Of a stretch of DNA of 64,000 bases, positions 33,674-47,450 are shown piece after piece; the stretch's first letter is position 1; each line of letters opens with the position of its first letter. The stretch comes from Coccinella septempunctata. Lineage: Eukaryota; Arthropoda; Insecta; Coleoptera; Coccinellidae. The position numbers and the translations under genes are program-made. Below the pieces are notes generated by a model. That model saw only the letters and a list, made by a program, of their open reading frames with translations, had not been told where the DNA came from and ran no database searches. Location: positions 9,466,501 through 9,530,500 of the forward strand of contig NC_058196.1 of NCBI RefSeq assembly GCF_907165205.1, in the 5' to 3' direction.

Positions 33674-35629
33674 TTATGCATGAAATGGTTTTAAATCTTT
33701 AATATTTATATTAGTGATTTTTCTACCCTCTGTATCTTTCAGGTCATAGACGACAGGTGAAACGACTTTAACAACGGTGAACGGACCGGAAAACTTCGGA
33801 GCCAACTTGGCGGCGAAACTGTCAACGGCAGAGGATAAAGGACGGTCCCGGCGTAGAACTTTATCTCCCACATGGTATCGGATTTCTCTTCGTCGAAGAT
33901 TGTAGTGGTGAGCCTGTTGCTGGAAAGCACGGTACAGTTTAGTACGGACGAACTCATAAGCCTCCTGGAGATGTTTGATCTGTTGAGTACGGTAAGTCAT
34001 GTCTCTATTTTCTTCTTCTGTACGGTTGGATTCTCCGTTCATTTCATTATTGTGGGGGTTTGTCGAATAAATCGCCCTCGGGACTTCTAGTTCCCTTCCA
34101 TAATTTAAAAATGCCGGTGTAAATCCAGTAGACTCCTGTTTAGCGGTGTTGATGGCAAACGTTAACTCTCCTATCTTTTCATCCCAGGTTCGTTGATCGG
34201 TTTCACAAAACTGTGCTATCATTGTCTTTAGGGTACGGTTAGCTCTTTCTACAGGGTTGCACTGAGGAGTATACGGTGGTGTCAAACGGTGAGCGATGTT
34301 CAGCTCTCGGAGACTGTTCTTGAATAGTCTGCTGTCAAATTGTACTCCATTGTCGGATATTACTAGTTTTGGGCAACCGTATTTCAGTATGACTTGTTCG
34401 TAGAGGGCCGAATAAACAGTTTTGGCGGTGGCTTTCCGCAACGGACGACACTCTACCCACTTTGTGAACCGGTCTTGCATTACCACGATGTAGGAGTTTC
34501 CCTTTTTTGACCGTGGCAATGGTCCAACTATGTCCGTGGATACTTCTTTGAACGGCGCATCCGCCATTCGGTGTGGTTGCATCTTACCAGGGGTTTTCTG
34601 TTGCGAAACTTTGTACTTTTGGCACGATGTGCAGTTCCTCACGTATTTCGCAATGTCTCTAAACATCCCTGGCCAGTAGTAGTTTCTGGCTATCCGTGCA
34701 ATCGTTTTGGCAATCCCCATGTGACCTGCTAGTTCTGAGTCGTGGTTTTCCTTCAGTACTTCGGTTCGCTGTTCGGTCGGTACACAGAGTTTCCAGGTTT
34801 GGTCGGTTCCATCTTCTGTGAAGTCGGATGAGTTCCAGAAATGTCGTAACAGTTTTCCATCTTCAACGGCGTAGTCAGGAAAATTTGCTGGGTCTTTTTC
34901 CACCTCCTGTAACTTCTTGTTGTACCATTTGCAGTGGGTTGTTTCCATTTCGGCCAGGTATACGGAATCTACGGACGGTAGCGATTTAGGTGACGGGCTG
35001 TCCGCAGGTGTTTTCAGGTATTTTCTCCGGTCCTGCACCTCAACAGCTTCTTGAATTTTCGGTGTTGGTTTGGCAATCAGTCGACCTTCCAGGTAACAGT
35101 CCGCGGTACTGAGGTTAATGGAAAAATTGAACCTTCCTAATACGTCCATTCCTAGAATGAGGTCAACTGGTAAATCAGGCACCAACAGAAATTTTACGTC
35201 GGTCAAGGAATAATCAGCCAGGTGAACAGCGGTAGTGTAGAGTTTGGGTGTTGTCGTGGGTTGACCATTTGCAACCACCACGAAACCATTCTCAACATGT
35301 TGTCCGGTGATTCCCTTGCTTTCACATTGTTTTGCAACTTTCCTACTTACGAAACTCTTCGTGGCTCCAGTGTCAATTAATGCTTTGTAGTGCTTTCCGG
35401 CTATCTTAACTTCGACAAGCGGTCGGTTATCATTCCAGGCGGTCGATGTTATGGGAGTCAGTGTGTCGGGAGATATGGTCGACTCCTTCTCCATACCTCC
35501 GTCTAGTTTTCCGGACGGCAGGGACAATCTCGTGAGAGAATGTTCTCCCTCTGGCATCGAGAACAGAATATTTTCGGTGGCCTGCGACATTCTCGACGCA
35601 TGTGGCCATATCCACCACATCGGAAACAC
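33674..35629 (-). CDS. Retroelement pol: protease fused directly to integrase, no RT or RNase H
   Basis: 651 codons, no internal stop. The frame continues a little upstream into gag and has no true start (the first codon used is GTG), so it needs frameshifting from gag. Aspartic protease: LIDTGA at residues 84-89 and LILGMDVL at 157-164. A ~70-residue linker follows. Integrase: zinc-binding H296-x6-H303-x29-C333-x2-C336, catalytic D366, D426 and E461 (34 residues between the last two, in an NPVER context), and a C-terminal GPF motif (KFSGPF, 612-617). RT (YxDD) and RNase H, normally ~600-700 residues between protease and integrase, are missing, yet the frame is kept. Confidence 0.9.
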   Translation of the reverse strand: MFPMWWIWPHASRMSQATENILFSMPEGEHSLTRLSLPSGKLDGGMEKESTISPDTLTPITSTAWNDNRPLVEVKIAGKHYKALIDTGATKSFVSRKVAKQCESKGITGQHVENGFVVVANGQPTTTPKLYTTAVHLADYSLTDVKFLLVPDLPVDLILGMDVLGRFNFSINLSTADCYLEGRLIAKPTPKIQEAVEVQDRRKYLKTPADSPSPKSLPSVDSVYLAEMETTHCKWYNKKLQEVEKDPANFPDYAVEDGKLLRHFWNSSDFTEDGTDQTWKLCVPTEQRTEVLKENHDSELAGHMGIAKTIARIARNYYWPGMFRDIAKYVRNCTSCQKYKVSQQKTPGKMQPHRMADAPFKEVSTDIVGPLPRSKKGNSYIVVMQDRFTKWVECRPLRKATAKTVYSALYEQVILKYGCPKLVISDNGVQFDSRLFKNSLRELNIAHRLTPPYTPQCNPVERANRTLKTMIAQFCETDQRTWDEKIGELTFAINTAKQESTGFTPAFLNYGRELEVPRAIYSTNPHNNEMNGESNRTEEENRDMTYRTQQIKHLQEAYEFVRTKLYRAFQQQAHHYNLRRREIRYHVGDKVLRRDRPLSSAVDSFAAKLAPKFSGPFTVVKVVSPVVYDLKDTEGRKITNINIKDLKPFHA

Positions 35630-35727
35630 TGTGTCTGGAAGGACACTCTCCTCCCTGATGATGATTGGATCCGGTCAGCGTGGTTATTTTCGGCTCGACG
35701 GCGGGGTGGCGGTGTTGAAGTTCCGGA
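35503..35727 (-). pseudogene. Retroelement gag, C-terminal fragment with CCHC zinc knuckle
   Basis: This frame is +1 relative to pol and runs from the satellite junction to a TAG at 35505-35503. It contains a perfect nucleocapsid knuckle, CFRCGGYGHMRREC (C-x2-C-x4-H-x4-C). A second knuckle, CSRCQRENILSRDC, has Ile where His is expected. The last codons, GGA-AAA-C before TAG, lie where a -1 shift would enter pol. The 5' part of gag is lost. Confidence 0.75.
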
Positions 35728-38700
35728 TCAATTCCTCAAAAACTGTTGAACCAATTCGAACCAAATCTTGAAACTGCACATAGTTTTCGAATTGAGATGC
35801 ACATGTTGAAATTCAGTTTGATAGTTCAGATAGAAATTGAGATTTCAGTTGTCAATTCGGCAAAAGTGTGATATCAATTCCTCGAAAACTGTTGGATCAA
35901 TTCGAACCAAATCTTGAAACTGCACGTAGTTTTCGAATTGAGATACTGCACGTAGTTTTCGAATTGAGATACACATGTTGAATTTCAGATCGATAGTTCT
36001 GATAGGAATGAAGTTTTCAGTAGTCGATTCGGCAAAATATCATTTCAATCCCCAAGGAACTATTGGATCGATTCGAACCAAATCTTGAATCTGCACATAG
36101 TTTTCGAATTGAGATGCACATGTTGAATTTCAGTTCGATAGTTCAGATACGAATTGAGATTTCAGTGGTCAATTCGGCAAAGTGTGATATCAATTCCTCG
36201 AAAACTGTTAGATCAATTCGAACCAAATCTTGAAACTGCACATAGTTTTCGAATTGAGATGCACATGTTGAATTTCAGTTCGATAGTGCAGATAGGAATT
36301 GAGATTTCAGTGGTCTATTCGGCAAAGTGTGATATCAATTCCTGAAAAACTGTTGAACCAATTCGACCCAAATCGTGAAACTGCATATAGTTTTCGAATT
36401 GAGATGCACATGTTGAATTTCAGATCGATAGTTCTGATAGGAATGAAGATTCCAGTAGTCGATTCGGCAAAATATCATTTCAATTCCTAAGGAACTATTG
36501 GATCGATTCGAACCAAATCTTGAAACTGCACATAGTTTTCGAATTGAGATGCACATGTTGAATTTCAGTTCGATAGTTCAGATAGGAATTGAGATTCTAG
36601 TGGTCTATTCGGCAAATTGTGATATCAATTCCTCGAAAACTGTTGGATCAATTCGAACCAAATCTTGAAACTGCACGTAGTTTTCGAATTGAGATGCACA
36701 TGTTGAATTTCAGTTCGATAGTGCAGATAGGAATTGAGATTTCAGTGGTCTATTCAGCAAAGTGTGATATCCATTCCTCGAAAACTGTTGGATCAATTCG
36801 AACCAAATCTTGAAACTGCACATAGTTTTCGAATTGAGATGCACATGTTGAATTTCAGTTCGATAGTGCAGATAGGAATTGAGATTTCAGTGGTCTATTC
36901 GGCAAAGTGTGATATCAATTCCTCAAAAACTGTTGAACCAATTCGAACCAAATCTTGAAACTGCACGTAGTTTTCGAATTGAGATGCACATGTTGAATTT
37001 CAGTTCGATAGTGCAGATAGGAATTGAGATTTCAGTGGTCTATTCGGCAAAGTGTGATATCAATTCCTCGAAAACTGTTGGATCGATTCGAACCAAATCT
37101 TGAAACTGCACATAGTTTTCGAATTGAGATGCACATGTTGAATTTCAGTTCGATAGTGCAGATAGGAATTGAGATTTCAGTGGTCTATTCGGCAAAGTGT
37201 GATATTAATTCCTCAAAAACTCTTGAACCAATTCGACCCAAATCTAAAAACTGCACATAGTTTTCGAATTGAGATGCACATGTTGAATTTCAGATCGATA
37301 GTTCTGATAGGAATGAAGATTTCAGTAGTCGATTCGGCAAAATATCATTTCAATCCCTAAGGAACTATTGGATCGATTCGAACCAAATCGTGAAACTGCA
37401 CATAGTTTTCGAAATGAGATGCACATGTTGAATTTCAGATCGATAGTTCTAATAGGAATGGAGATTTCAGAAGTCGATTCGACAAAATATCATTTCAATT
37501 CCTAAGGAACTATTGGATCAATTCGAACCAAATCTTGAAACTGCTCATAGTTTTCGTATTGAGATGCACATGTTGAATTTCAGTTCGATAGTTCAGATAG
37601 AAATTGAGATTTCAGTGGTCTATTCGGCAAAGTGTGATATCAATTCCTCGAAAACTGTTGGATCAATTCGAACCAAATCTTGAAACTGCACGTAGTTTTC
37701 GAATTGAGATGCACATGTTGAATTTCAGTTCGATAGTGCAGATAGGAATTGAGATTTCAGTGGTCTATTCGGCAAAGTGTGATATCAATTCCTCGAAAAC
37801 TGTTGGATCGATTCGAACCAAATCTTGAAACTGCACATAGTTTTCGAATTGAGATGCACATGTTGAATTTCAGTTCGATAGTGCAGATAGGAATTGAGAT
37901 TTCAGAGGTCGATTCGACAAAATATCATTTCAATTCCTAAGGAACTATTGGATCAATTCGAACCAAATCTTGAAACTGCTCATAGTTTTCGTATCGAGAT
38001 GCACATGTTGAATTTCAGTTCGATAGTTCAGATAGAAATTGAGATTTCAGTGGTCAATTCGACAAAGTGTGATATCAATTCCACGAAAACTGTTGGATCA
38101 ATTCGAACCAAATCTTGAAACTGCACATAGTTTTCGGATTGAGATGTACATGTTGAAATTCAGTTTGATAGTTCAGATATAAATTGAGATTTCAGTTGTC
38201 AATTCGGCAAAGTGTGATATCAATACCTCGAAAACTGTTGGATCAATTCGAACCAAATCTTGAAACTGCACATAGTTTTCGGATTGAGATGCACATGTTG
38301 AATTTCAGATCGATAGTTCTGATAGGAATGAAGATTTCAGTAGTCGATTCGGCAAAATATCATTTCAATCCCTAAGGAACTATTGGATCGATTCGAACCA
38401 AATCGTGAAACTGCACATAGTTTTCGAAATGAGATGCACATGTTGAATTTCAGATCGATAGTTCTAATAGGAATGGAGATTTCAGAAGTCGATTCGACAA
38501 AATATCATTTCAATTCCTAAGGAACTATTGGATCAATTCGATCCAAATCTTGAAACTGCTCATAGTTTTCGTATTGAGATGCACATGTTGAATTTCAGTT
38601 CGATAGTTCAGATAGGAATTGAGATTTCAGTGGTCAATTCGGCAAAGTGGGATATCAATTCCTCGAAAACTGTTGGATCAATTCGAACCAAATCTTGAAA

Positions 38701-40399
38701 CTGCACATAGTTTTCGAATTGAGATGCACATGTTGAATTTCAGATCGATAGTTCTGATAGGAATTGAGATTTCAGTGGTCAATTCGGCAAAGTGGGATAT
38801 CAATTCCTCGAAAACTGTTGGATCAATTCGAACCAAATCTTGAAACTACACATAGTTTGCGAATTGAGATGCACATGTTGAATTTCAGTTCGATAGTGCA
38901 GAAAGGAATTGAGATTTCAGTGGTCTATTCGGCAAAGTGTGATATCAATTCCTCAAAAACTGTTGAACCAATTCGACCCAAATCTTGAAACTGCACATAG
39001 TTTTCGAATTGAGATGCACATGTTGAATTTCAGATCGATAGTTCTGATAGGAATGAAGATTTCAGTAGTCGATTCGGCAAAATATCATTTCAATCCCCAA
39101 GGAACTATTGGATCGATTCGAACCAAATCTTGAATCTGCACATAGTTTTCGAATTGAGATGCACATGTTGAATTTCAGTTCGATAGTTCAGATAGGAATT
39201 GAGATTTCAGTGGTCAATTCGGCAAAGTGTGATATCAATTCCTCGAAAACTGTTGGATCAATTCGAACCAAATCTTGAAACTGCACGTAGTTTTCGAATT
39301 GAGATGCACATGTTGAATTTCAGATTGATAGTTCTGATAGGAATGAAGATTTCCGTAGTCGATTCGGCAAAATATCATTTCAATCCCTAAGGAACTATTG
39401 GATCGATTCGAACCAAATCGTGAAACTGCACATTGTTTTCGAAATGAGATGCACATGTTGAATTTCAGATCGATAGTTCTAATAGGAATGGAGATTACAG
39501 AAGTCGATTCGACAAAATATCATTTCAATTCCTAAGGAACTATTGGATCAATTCGAACCAAATCTTGAATCTGCTCATAGTTTTCGTATTGAGATGCACA
39601 TGTTGAATTTCAGTTCGATAGTTCAGATAGAAATTGAGATTTCAGTGGTCAATTCGGCAAAGTGTGATATCAATTTCTCGAAAACTGTTGGATCAATTCG
39701 AACCAAATCTTGAAACTGCACGTAGTTTTCGAATTGAGATGCACATGTTGAATTTCAGATCGATAGTTCTGATAGGAATGAAGATTCCAGTAGTCGATTC
39801 GGCAAAATATCATTTCAATTCCTAAGGAACTATTGGATCGATTCGAACCAAATTTTGAAACTGCACATAGTTTTCGAATTGAGATGCACATGTTGAATTT
39901 CAGTTCGATAGTTCAGATAGGAATTGAGATTCTAGTGGTCTATTCGGCAAATTGTGATATCAATTCCTCGAAAACTGTTGGATCAATTCGAACCAAATCT
40001 TGAAACTGCACGTAGTTTTCGAATTGAGATACACATGTTGAATTTCAGATCGATAGTTCTGATAGGAATGAAGTTTTCAGTAGTCGATTCGGCAAAATAT
40101 CATCTCAATCCCTAAGGAACTATTGGATCGATTCGAACCAAATCGTGAAACTGCACATAGTTTTCGAAATGAGATGCACGTGTTGAATTTCAGATCGATA
40201 GTTCTAATAGGAATGGAGATTTCAGAAGTCGATTCGACAAAATATCATTTCAATTCCTAAGGAACTATTGGATCAATTCGAACCAAATCTTGAAACTGCT
40301 CATAGTTTTCGTATTGAATTTCAGTTCGATAGTTCAGATAGAAATTGAGATTTCAGTGGTCAATTCGGCAAATTGTGATATCAATTCCTCGAAAACTGT

Positions 40400-43300
40400 T
40401 GGATCAATTCGAACCAAATCTTGAAACTGCACATAGTTTTCGGATTGAGATGCACATGTTGAATTTCAGTTCGATAGTTCAGATAGGAATTGAGATTTCA
40501 GTGGTCAATTCGGCAAATTGTGATATCAATTCCTCGAAAACTGTTGGATCAATTCGAACCAAATCTTGAGACTGCTCATAGTTTTCGGATTGAGATGTAC
40601 ATGTTGAATTTCAGTTCGATAGTTCAGATAGGAATTGAGATTTCAGAGGTCAATTCGGCAAAGTGTGATATCAATTCCTCGAAAACTGTTGGATCAATTC
40701 GAACCAAATCTTGAAACTGCACATAGTTTTCGAATTGAGATGCACATGTTGAATATCAGTTCGATAGTGCTGAAAGGAATTGAGATTTCAGTGGTCTATT
40801 CGGCAAAGTTTGATATCAATTCATCAAAAACTGTTGAACCAATTCGACCCAAATCTTGAAACTGCACATAGTTTTCGAATTGAGATGCACATGTTGAATT
40901 TCAGATCGATAGTTCTGATAGGAATAAAGATTTCAGTAGTCGATTCGGCAAAATATCATTTCAATCCCCAAGGAACTATTGGATCGATTCGAACCAAATC
41001 TTGAATCTGCACATAGTTTTCGAATTGAGATGCACATGTTGAATTTCAGTTCGATAGTTCAGATACGAATTGAGATTTCAGTGGTCAATTCGGCAAAGTG
41101 TGATATCAATTCCTCGAAAACTGTTAGATCAATTCGAACCAAATCTTGAAACTGCACATAGTTTTCGAATTGAGATGCACATGTTGAATTTCAGTTCGAT
41201 AGTGCAGATAGGAATTGAGATTTCAGTGGTCTATTCGGCAAAGTGTGATATCAATTCCTCAAAAACTGTTGAACCAATTCGACCCAAATCGTGAAACTGC
41301 ATATAGTTTTCGAATTGAGATGCACATGTTGAATTTCAGATCGATAGTTCTGATAGGAATGAAGATTCCAGTAGTCGATTCGGCAAAATATCATTTCAAT
41401 TCCTAAGGAACTATTGGATCGATTCGAACCAAATCTTGAAACTGCACATAGTTTTCGAATTGAGATGCACATGTTGAATTTCAGTTCGATAGTTCAGATA
41501 GGAATTGAGATTCTAGTGGTCTATTCGGCAAATTGTGATATCAATTCCTCGAAAACTGTTGGATCAATTCGAACCAAATCTTGAAACTGCACGTAGTTTT
41601 CGAATTGAGATGCACATGTTGAATTTCAGTTCGATAGTGCAGATAGGAATTGAGATTTCAGTGGTCTATTCAGCAAAGTGTGATATCCATTCCTCGAAAA
41701 CTGTTGGATCAATTCGAACCAAATCTTGAAACTGCACATAGTTTTCGAATTGAGATGCACATGTTGAATTTCAGTTCGATAGTGCAGATAGGAATTGAGA
41801 TTTCAGTGGTCTATTCGGCAAAGTGTGATATCAATTCCTCAAAAACTGTTGAACCAATTCGAACCAAATCTTGAAACCGCACATAGTTTTCGAATTGAGA
41901 TCCACATGTTGAAATTCAGTTTGATAGTTCAGATAGAAATTGAGATTTCAGTTGTCAATTCGGCAAAGTGTGATATCAATTCCTCGAAAACTGTTGGATC
42001 AATTCGAACCAAATCTTGAAACTGCACGTAGTTTTCGAATTGAGATACACATGTTGAATTTCAGATCGATAGTTCTGATAGGAATGAAGTTTTCAGTAGT
42101 CGATTCGGCAAAATATCATCTCAATCCCTAAGGAACTATTGGATCGATTCGAACCAAATCTTGAAACTGCTCATAGTTTTCGTATTGAATTTCAGTTCGA
42201 TAGTTCAGATAGGAATTGAGATTTCAGTGGTCTATTCAGCAAAGTGTGATATCCATTCCTCGAAAACTGTTGGATCAATTCGAACCAAATCTTGAAACTG
42301 CACATAGTTTTCGAATTGAGATGCACATGTTGAATTTCAGTTCGATAGTGCAGATAGGAATTGAGATTTCAGTGGTCTATTCGGCAAAGTGTGATATCAA
42401 TTCCTCGAAAACTGTTGGATCAATTCGAACCAAATCTTGAAACTGCACGTAGTTTTCGAATTGAGATGCACATGTTGAATTTCAGTTCGATAGTGCAGAT
42501 AGGAATTGAGATTTCAGTGGTCTATTCGGCAAAGTGTGATATCAATTCCTCGAAAACTGTTGGATCAATTCGAACCAAATCTTGAAACTGCACGTAGTTT
42601 TCGAATTGAGATGCACATGTTGAATTTCAGTTCGATAGTGCAGATAGGAATTGAGATTTCAGTGGTCTATTCGGCAAAGTGTGATATCAATTCCTCGAAA
42701 ACTGTTGGATCGATTCGAACCAAATCTTGAAACTGCACATAGTTTTCGAATTGAGATGCACATGTTGAATTTCAGTTCGATAGTGCAGATAGGAATTGAG
42801 ATTTCAGTGGTCTATTCGGCAAAGTGTGATATTAATTCCTCAAAAACTCTTGAACCAATTCGACCCAAATCTAAAAACTGCACATAGTTTTCGAATTGAG
42901 ATGCACATGTTGAATTTCAGATCGATAGTTCTGATAGGAATGAAGATTTCAGTAGTCGATTCGGCAAAATATCATTTCAATCCCTAAGGAACTATTGGAT
43001 CGATTCGAACCAAATCGTGAAACTGCACATAGTTTTCGAAATGAGATGCACATGTTGAATTTCAGATCGATAGTTCTAATAGGAATGGAGATTTCAGAAG
43101 TCGATTCGACAAAATATCATTTCAATTCCTAAGGAACTATTGGATCAATTCGAACCAAATCTTGAAACTGCTCATAGTTTTCGTATTGAGATGCACATGT
43201 TGAATTTCAGTTCGATAGTTCAGATAGAAATTGAGATTTCAGTGGTCAATTCGGCAAAGTGTGATATCAATACCTCGAAAATTGTTGGATCAATTCGAAC

Positions 43301-46300
43301 CAAATCTTGAAACTGCACATAGTTTTCGGATTGAGATATACATGTTGAATTTCAGTTCGATAGTTCAGATAGGAATTGAGATTTCAGTGGTCAATTCGGC
43401 AAAGTGTGATATCAATTCCTCGAAAACTATTGGATCGATTCGAACCAAATCGTGGAACTGCACATAGTTTTCGAAATGAGATGCACATGTTGAATTTCAG
43501 ATCGATAGTTCTAATAGGAATGGAGATTTCAGAGGTCGATTCGACAAAATATCATTTCAATTCCTAAGGAACTATTGGATCAATTCGAACCAAATCTTGA
43601 AACTGCTCATAGTTTTCGTATCGAGATGCACATGTTGAATTTCAGTTCGATAGTTCAGATAGAAATTGAGATTTCAGTGGTCAATTCGACAAAGTGTGAT
43701 ATCAATTCCTCGAAAACTGTTGGATCAATTCGAACCAAATCTTGAAACTGCACATAGTTTTCGGATTGAGATGTACATGTTGAAATTCAGTTTGATAGTT
43801 CAGATATAAATTGAGATTTCAGTTGTCAATTCGGCAAAGTGTGATATCAATACCTCGAAAACTGTTGGATCAATTCGAACCAAATCTTGAAACTGCACAT
43901 AGTTTTCGGATTGAGATGCACATGTTGAATTTCAGATCGATAGTTCTGATAGGAATGAAGATTTCAGTAGTCGATTCGGCAAAATATCATTTCAATCCCT
44001 AAGGAACTATTGGATCGATTCGAACCAAATCGTGAAACTGCACATAGTTTTCGAAATGAGATGCACATGTTGAATTTCAGATCGATAGTTCTAATAGGAA
44101 TGGAGATTTCAGAAGTCGATTCGACAAAATATCATTTCAATTCCTAAGGAACTATTGGATCAATTCGAACCAAATCTTGAAACTGCTCATAGTTTTCGTA
44201 TTGAGATGCACATGTTGAATTTCAGTTCGATAGTTCAGATAGGAATTGAGATTTCAGTGGTCAATTCGGCAAAGTGGGATATCAATTCCTCGAAAACTGT
44301 TGGATCAATTCGAACCAAATCTTGAAACTGCACATAGTTTTCGAATTGAGATGCACATGTTGAATTTCAGATCGATAGTTCTGATAGGAATTGAGATTTC
44401 AGTGGTCAATTCGGCAAAGTGGGATATCAATTCCTCGAAAACTGTTGGATCAATTCGAACCAAATCTTGAAACTACACATAGTTTGCGAATTGAGATGCA
44501 CATGTTGAATTTCAGTTCGATAGTGCAGAAAGGAATTGAGATTTCAGTGGTCTATTCGGCAAAGTGTGATATCAATTCCTCAAAAACTGTTGAACCAATT
44601 CGACCCAAATCTTGAAACTGCACATAGTTTTCGAATTGAGATGCACATGTTGAATTTCAGATCGATAGTTCTGATAGGAATGAAGATTTCAGTAGTCGAT
44701 TCGGCAAAATATCATTTCAATCCCCAAGGAACTATTGGATCGATTCGAACCAAATCTTGAATCTGCACATAGTTTTCGAATTGAGATGCACATGTTGAAT
44801 TTCAGTTCGATAGTTCAGATAGGAATTGAGATTTCAGTGGTCAATTCGGCAAAGTGTGATATCAATTCCTCGAAAACTGTTGGATCAATTCGAACCAAAT
44901 CTTGAAACTGCACGTAGTTTTCGAATTGAGATGCACATGTTGAATTTCAGATTGATAGTTCTGATAGGAATGAAGATTTCTGTAGTCGATTCGGCAAAAT
45001 ATCATTTCAATCCCTAAGGAACTATTGGATCGATTCGAACCAAATCATGAAACTGCACATTGTTTTCGAAATGAGATGCACATGTTGAATTTCAGATCGA
45101 TAGTTCTAATAGGAATGGAGATTACAGAAGTCGATTCGACAAAATATCATTTCAATTCCTAAGGAACTATTGGATCAATTCGAACCAAATCTTGAATCTG
45201 CTCATAGTTTTCGTATTGAGATGCACATGTTGAATTTCAGTTCGATAGTTCAGATAGAAATTGAGATTTCAGTGGTCAATTCGGCAAAGTGTGATATCAA
45301 TTCCTCGAAAACTGTTGGATCAATTCGAACCAAATCTTGAAACTGCACGTAGTTTTCGAATTGAGATGCACATGTTGAATTTCAGTTCGATAGTTCAGAT
45401 AGGAATTGAGATTTCAGTGGTCAATTCGGCAAAGTGTGATATCAATTCCTCGAAAACTGTTGGATCAATTCGAACCAAATCTTGAAACTGCACATAGTTT
45501 TCGAATTGAGATGCACATGTTGAATATCAGTTCGATAGTGCAGATAGGAATTGAGATTTCAGTGTTCTATTCAGCAAAGTGTGATATCAATTCCTCGAAA
45601 ACTGTTGGATCAATTCGAACCAAATCTTGAAACTGCACATAGTTTTCGAATTGAGATGCACATGTTGAATTTCAGTTCGATAGTGCAGATAGGAATTGAG
45701 ATTTCAGTGGTCTATTCGGCAAAGTGTGATATCAATTCCTCAAAAACTGTTGAACCAATTCGAACCAAATCTTGAAACTGCACATAGTTTTCGAATTGAG
45801 ATGCACATGTTGAAATTCAGTTTGATAGTTCAGATAGAAATTGAGATTTCAGTTGTCAATTCTGCAAAGTGTGATATCAATTCCTCGAAAACTGTTGGAT
45901 CAATTCGAACCAAATCTTGAAACTGCACGTAGTTTTCGAATTGAGATGCACATGTTGAATTTCAGTTCGATAGTGCAGATAGGAATTGAGATTCCAGTGG
46001 TCTATTCGGCAAAGTGTAATATCAATTCCTCAAAAACTGTTGAACCAATTCGAACCAAATCTTGAAACTGCACATAGTTTTCGAATTGAGATGCACATGT
46101 TGAATTTCAGATCGATAGTTCTGATAGGAATTGAGATTTCAGTGGTCAATATGGCAAAGTGGGATATCAATTCCTCGAAAACTGTTGGATCAATTCGAAC
46201 CAAATCTTGAAACTGCACATAGTTTGCGAATTGAGATGCACATGTTGAATTTCAGTTCGATAGTGCAGAAAGGAATTGAGATTTCAGTGGTCTATTCGGC

Positions 46301-47450
46301 AAAGTGTGATATCAATTCCTCAAAAACTGTTGAACCAATTCGACCCAAATCTTGAAACTGCACATAGTTTTCGAATTGAGATGCACATGTTGAATTTCAG
46401 ATCGATAGTTCTGATAGGAATGAAGATTTCAGTAGTCGATTCGGCAAAATATCATTTCAATCCCCAAGGAACTATTGGATCGATTCGAACCAAATCTTGA
46501 AACTGCACGTAGTTTTCGAATTGAGATGCACATGTTGAATTTCAGATTGATAGTTCTGATAGGAATGAAGATTTCAGTAGTCGATTCGGCAAAATATCAT
46601 TTCAATCCCTAAGGAACTATTGGATCGATTCGAACCAAATCGTGAAACTGCACATTGTTTTCGAAATGAGATGTACATGTTGAATTTCAGATCGATAGTT
46701 CTAATAGGAATGGAGATTCCAGAAGTCGATTCGACAAAATATCATTTCAATTCCTAAGGAACTATTGGATCAATTCGAACCAAATCTTGAATCTGCTCAT
46801 AGTTTTCGTATTGAGATGCACATGTTGAATTTCAGTTCGATAGTTCAGATAGAAATTGAGATTTCAGTGGTCAATTCGGCAAAGTGTGATATCAATTCCT
46901 CGAAAACTGTTGGATCAATTCGAACCAAATCTTGAAACTGCACGTAGTTTTCGAATTGAGATGCACATGTTGAATTTCAGATCGATAGTTCTGATAGGAA
47001 TGAAGATTCCAGTAGTCGATTCGGCAAAATATCATTTCAATTCCTAAGGAACTATTGGATCGATTCGAACCAAATCTTGAAACTGCACATAGTTTTCGAA
47101 TTGAGATGCACATGTTGAATTTCAGTTCGATAGTTCAGATAGGAATTGAGATTCTAGTGGTCTATTCGGCAAATTGTGATATCAATTCCTCGAAAACTGT
47201 TGGATCAAATTCGAACCAAATCTTGAAACTGCACGTAGTTTTCGAATTGAGATGCACATGTTGAATATCAGTTCGATAGTGCAGATAGGAATTGAGATTT
47301 CAGTGGTCTATTCAGCAAAGTGTGATATCAATTCCTCGAAAACTGTTAGATCAATTCGAACCAAATCTTGAAACTGCACATAGTTTTCGAATTGAGATGC
47401 ACATGTTGAATTTCAGTTCGATAGTGCAGATAGGAATTGAGATTTCAGTG
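40400..47450 (+). repeat. Segmental duplication copy 1 (second copy ~53.2-59.6 kb)
   Basis: Monomers match the downstream copy at offsets of 12,746, then 12,325, then 12,180. The steps are 421 (three monomers minus 14) and 145 bp. Copy 1 therefore has about four extra monomers. The same block occurs inverted at 9.1-17.3 kb. Confidence 0.85.

Larger units (their letters stand above)
31070..35727 (-). mobile_element. Ty3/gypsy-type LTR retrotransposon, 5' truncated and lacking RT/RNase H
   Basis: Order on the minus strand: end of gag with a CCHC knuckle, overlapping pol (protease then integrase), a ~1.25-kb 3' region without a sense ORF, a polypurine tract, and an LTR. The 5' LTR, tRNA-primer site and most of gag are replaced by satellite at ttccgg|atcaattcctc. 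It landed in the TATA/start-site gap of a fourth ANK copy. Without RT and RNase H it cannot replicate by itself. Confidence 0.82.

Noticed and set aside
9114..47450. Treating the inverted duplications purely as an assembly error
   Set aside because: The arms differ by monomer-sized indels and private substitutions, which is more like real divergence. Raw reads would still be needed to exclude fold-back artefacts.
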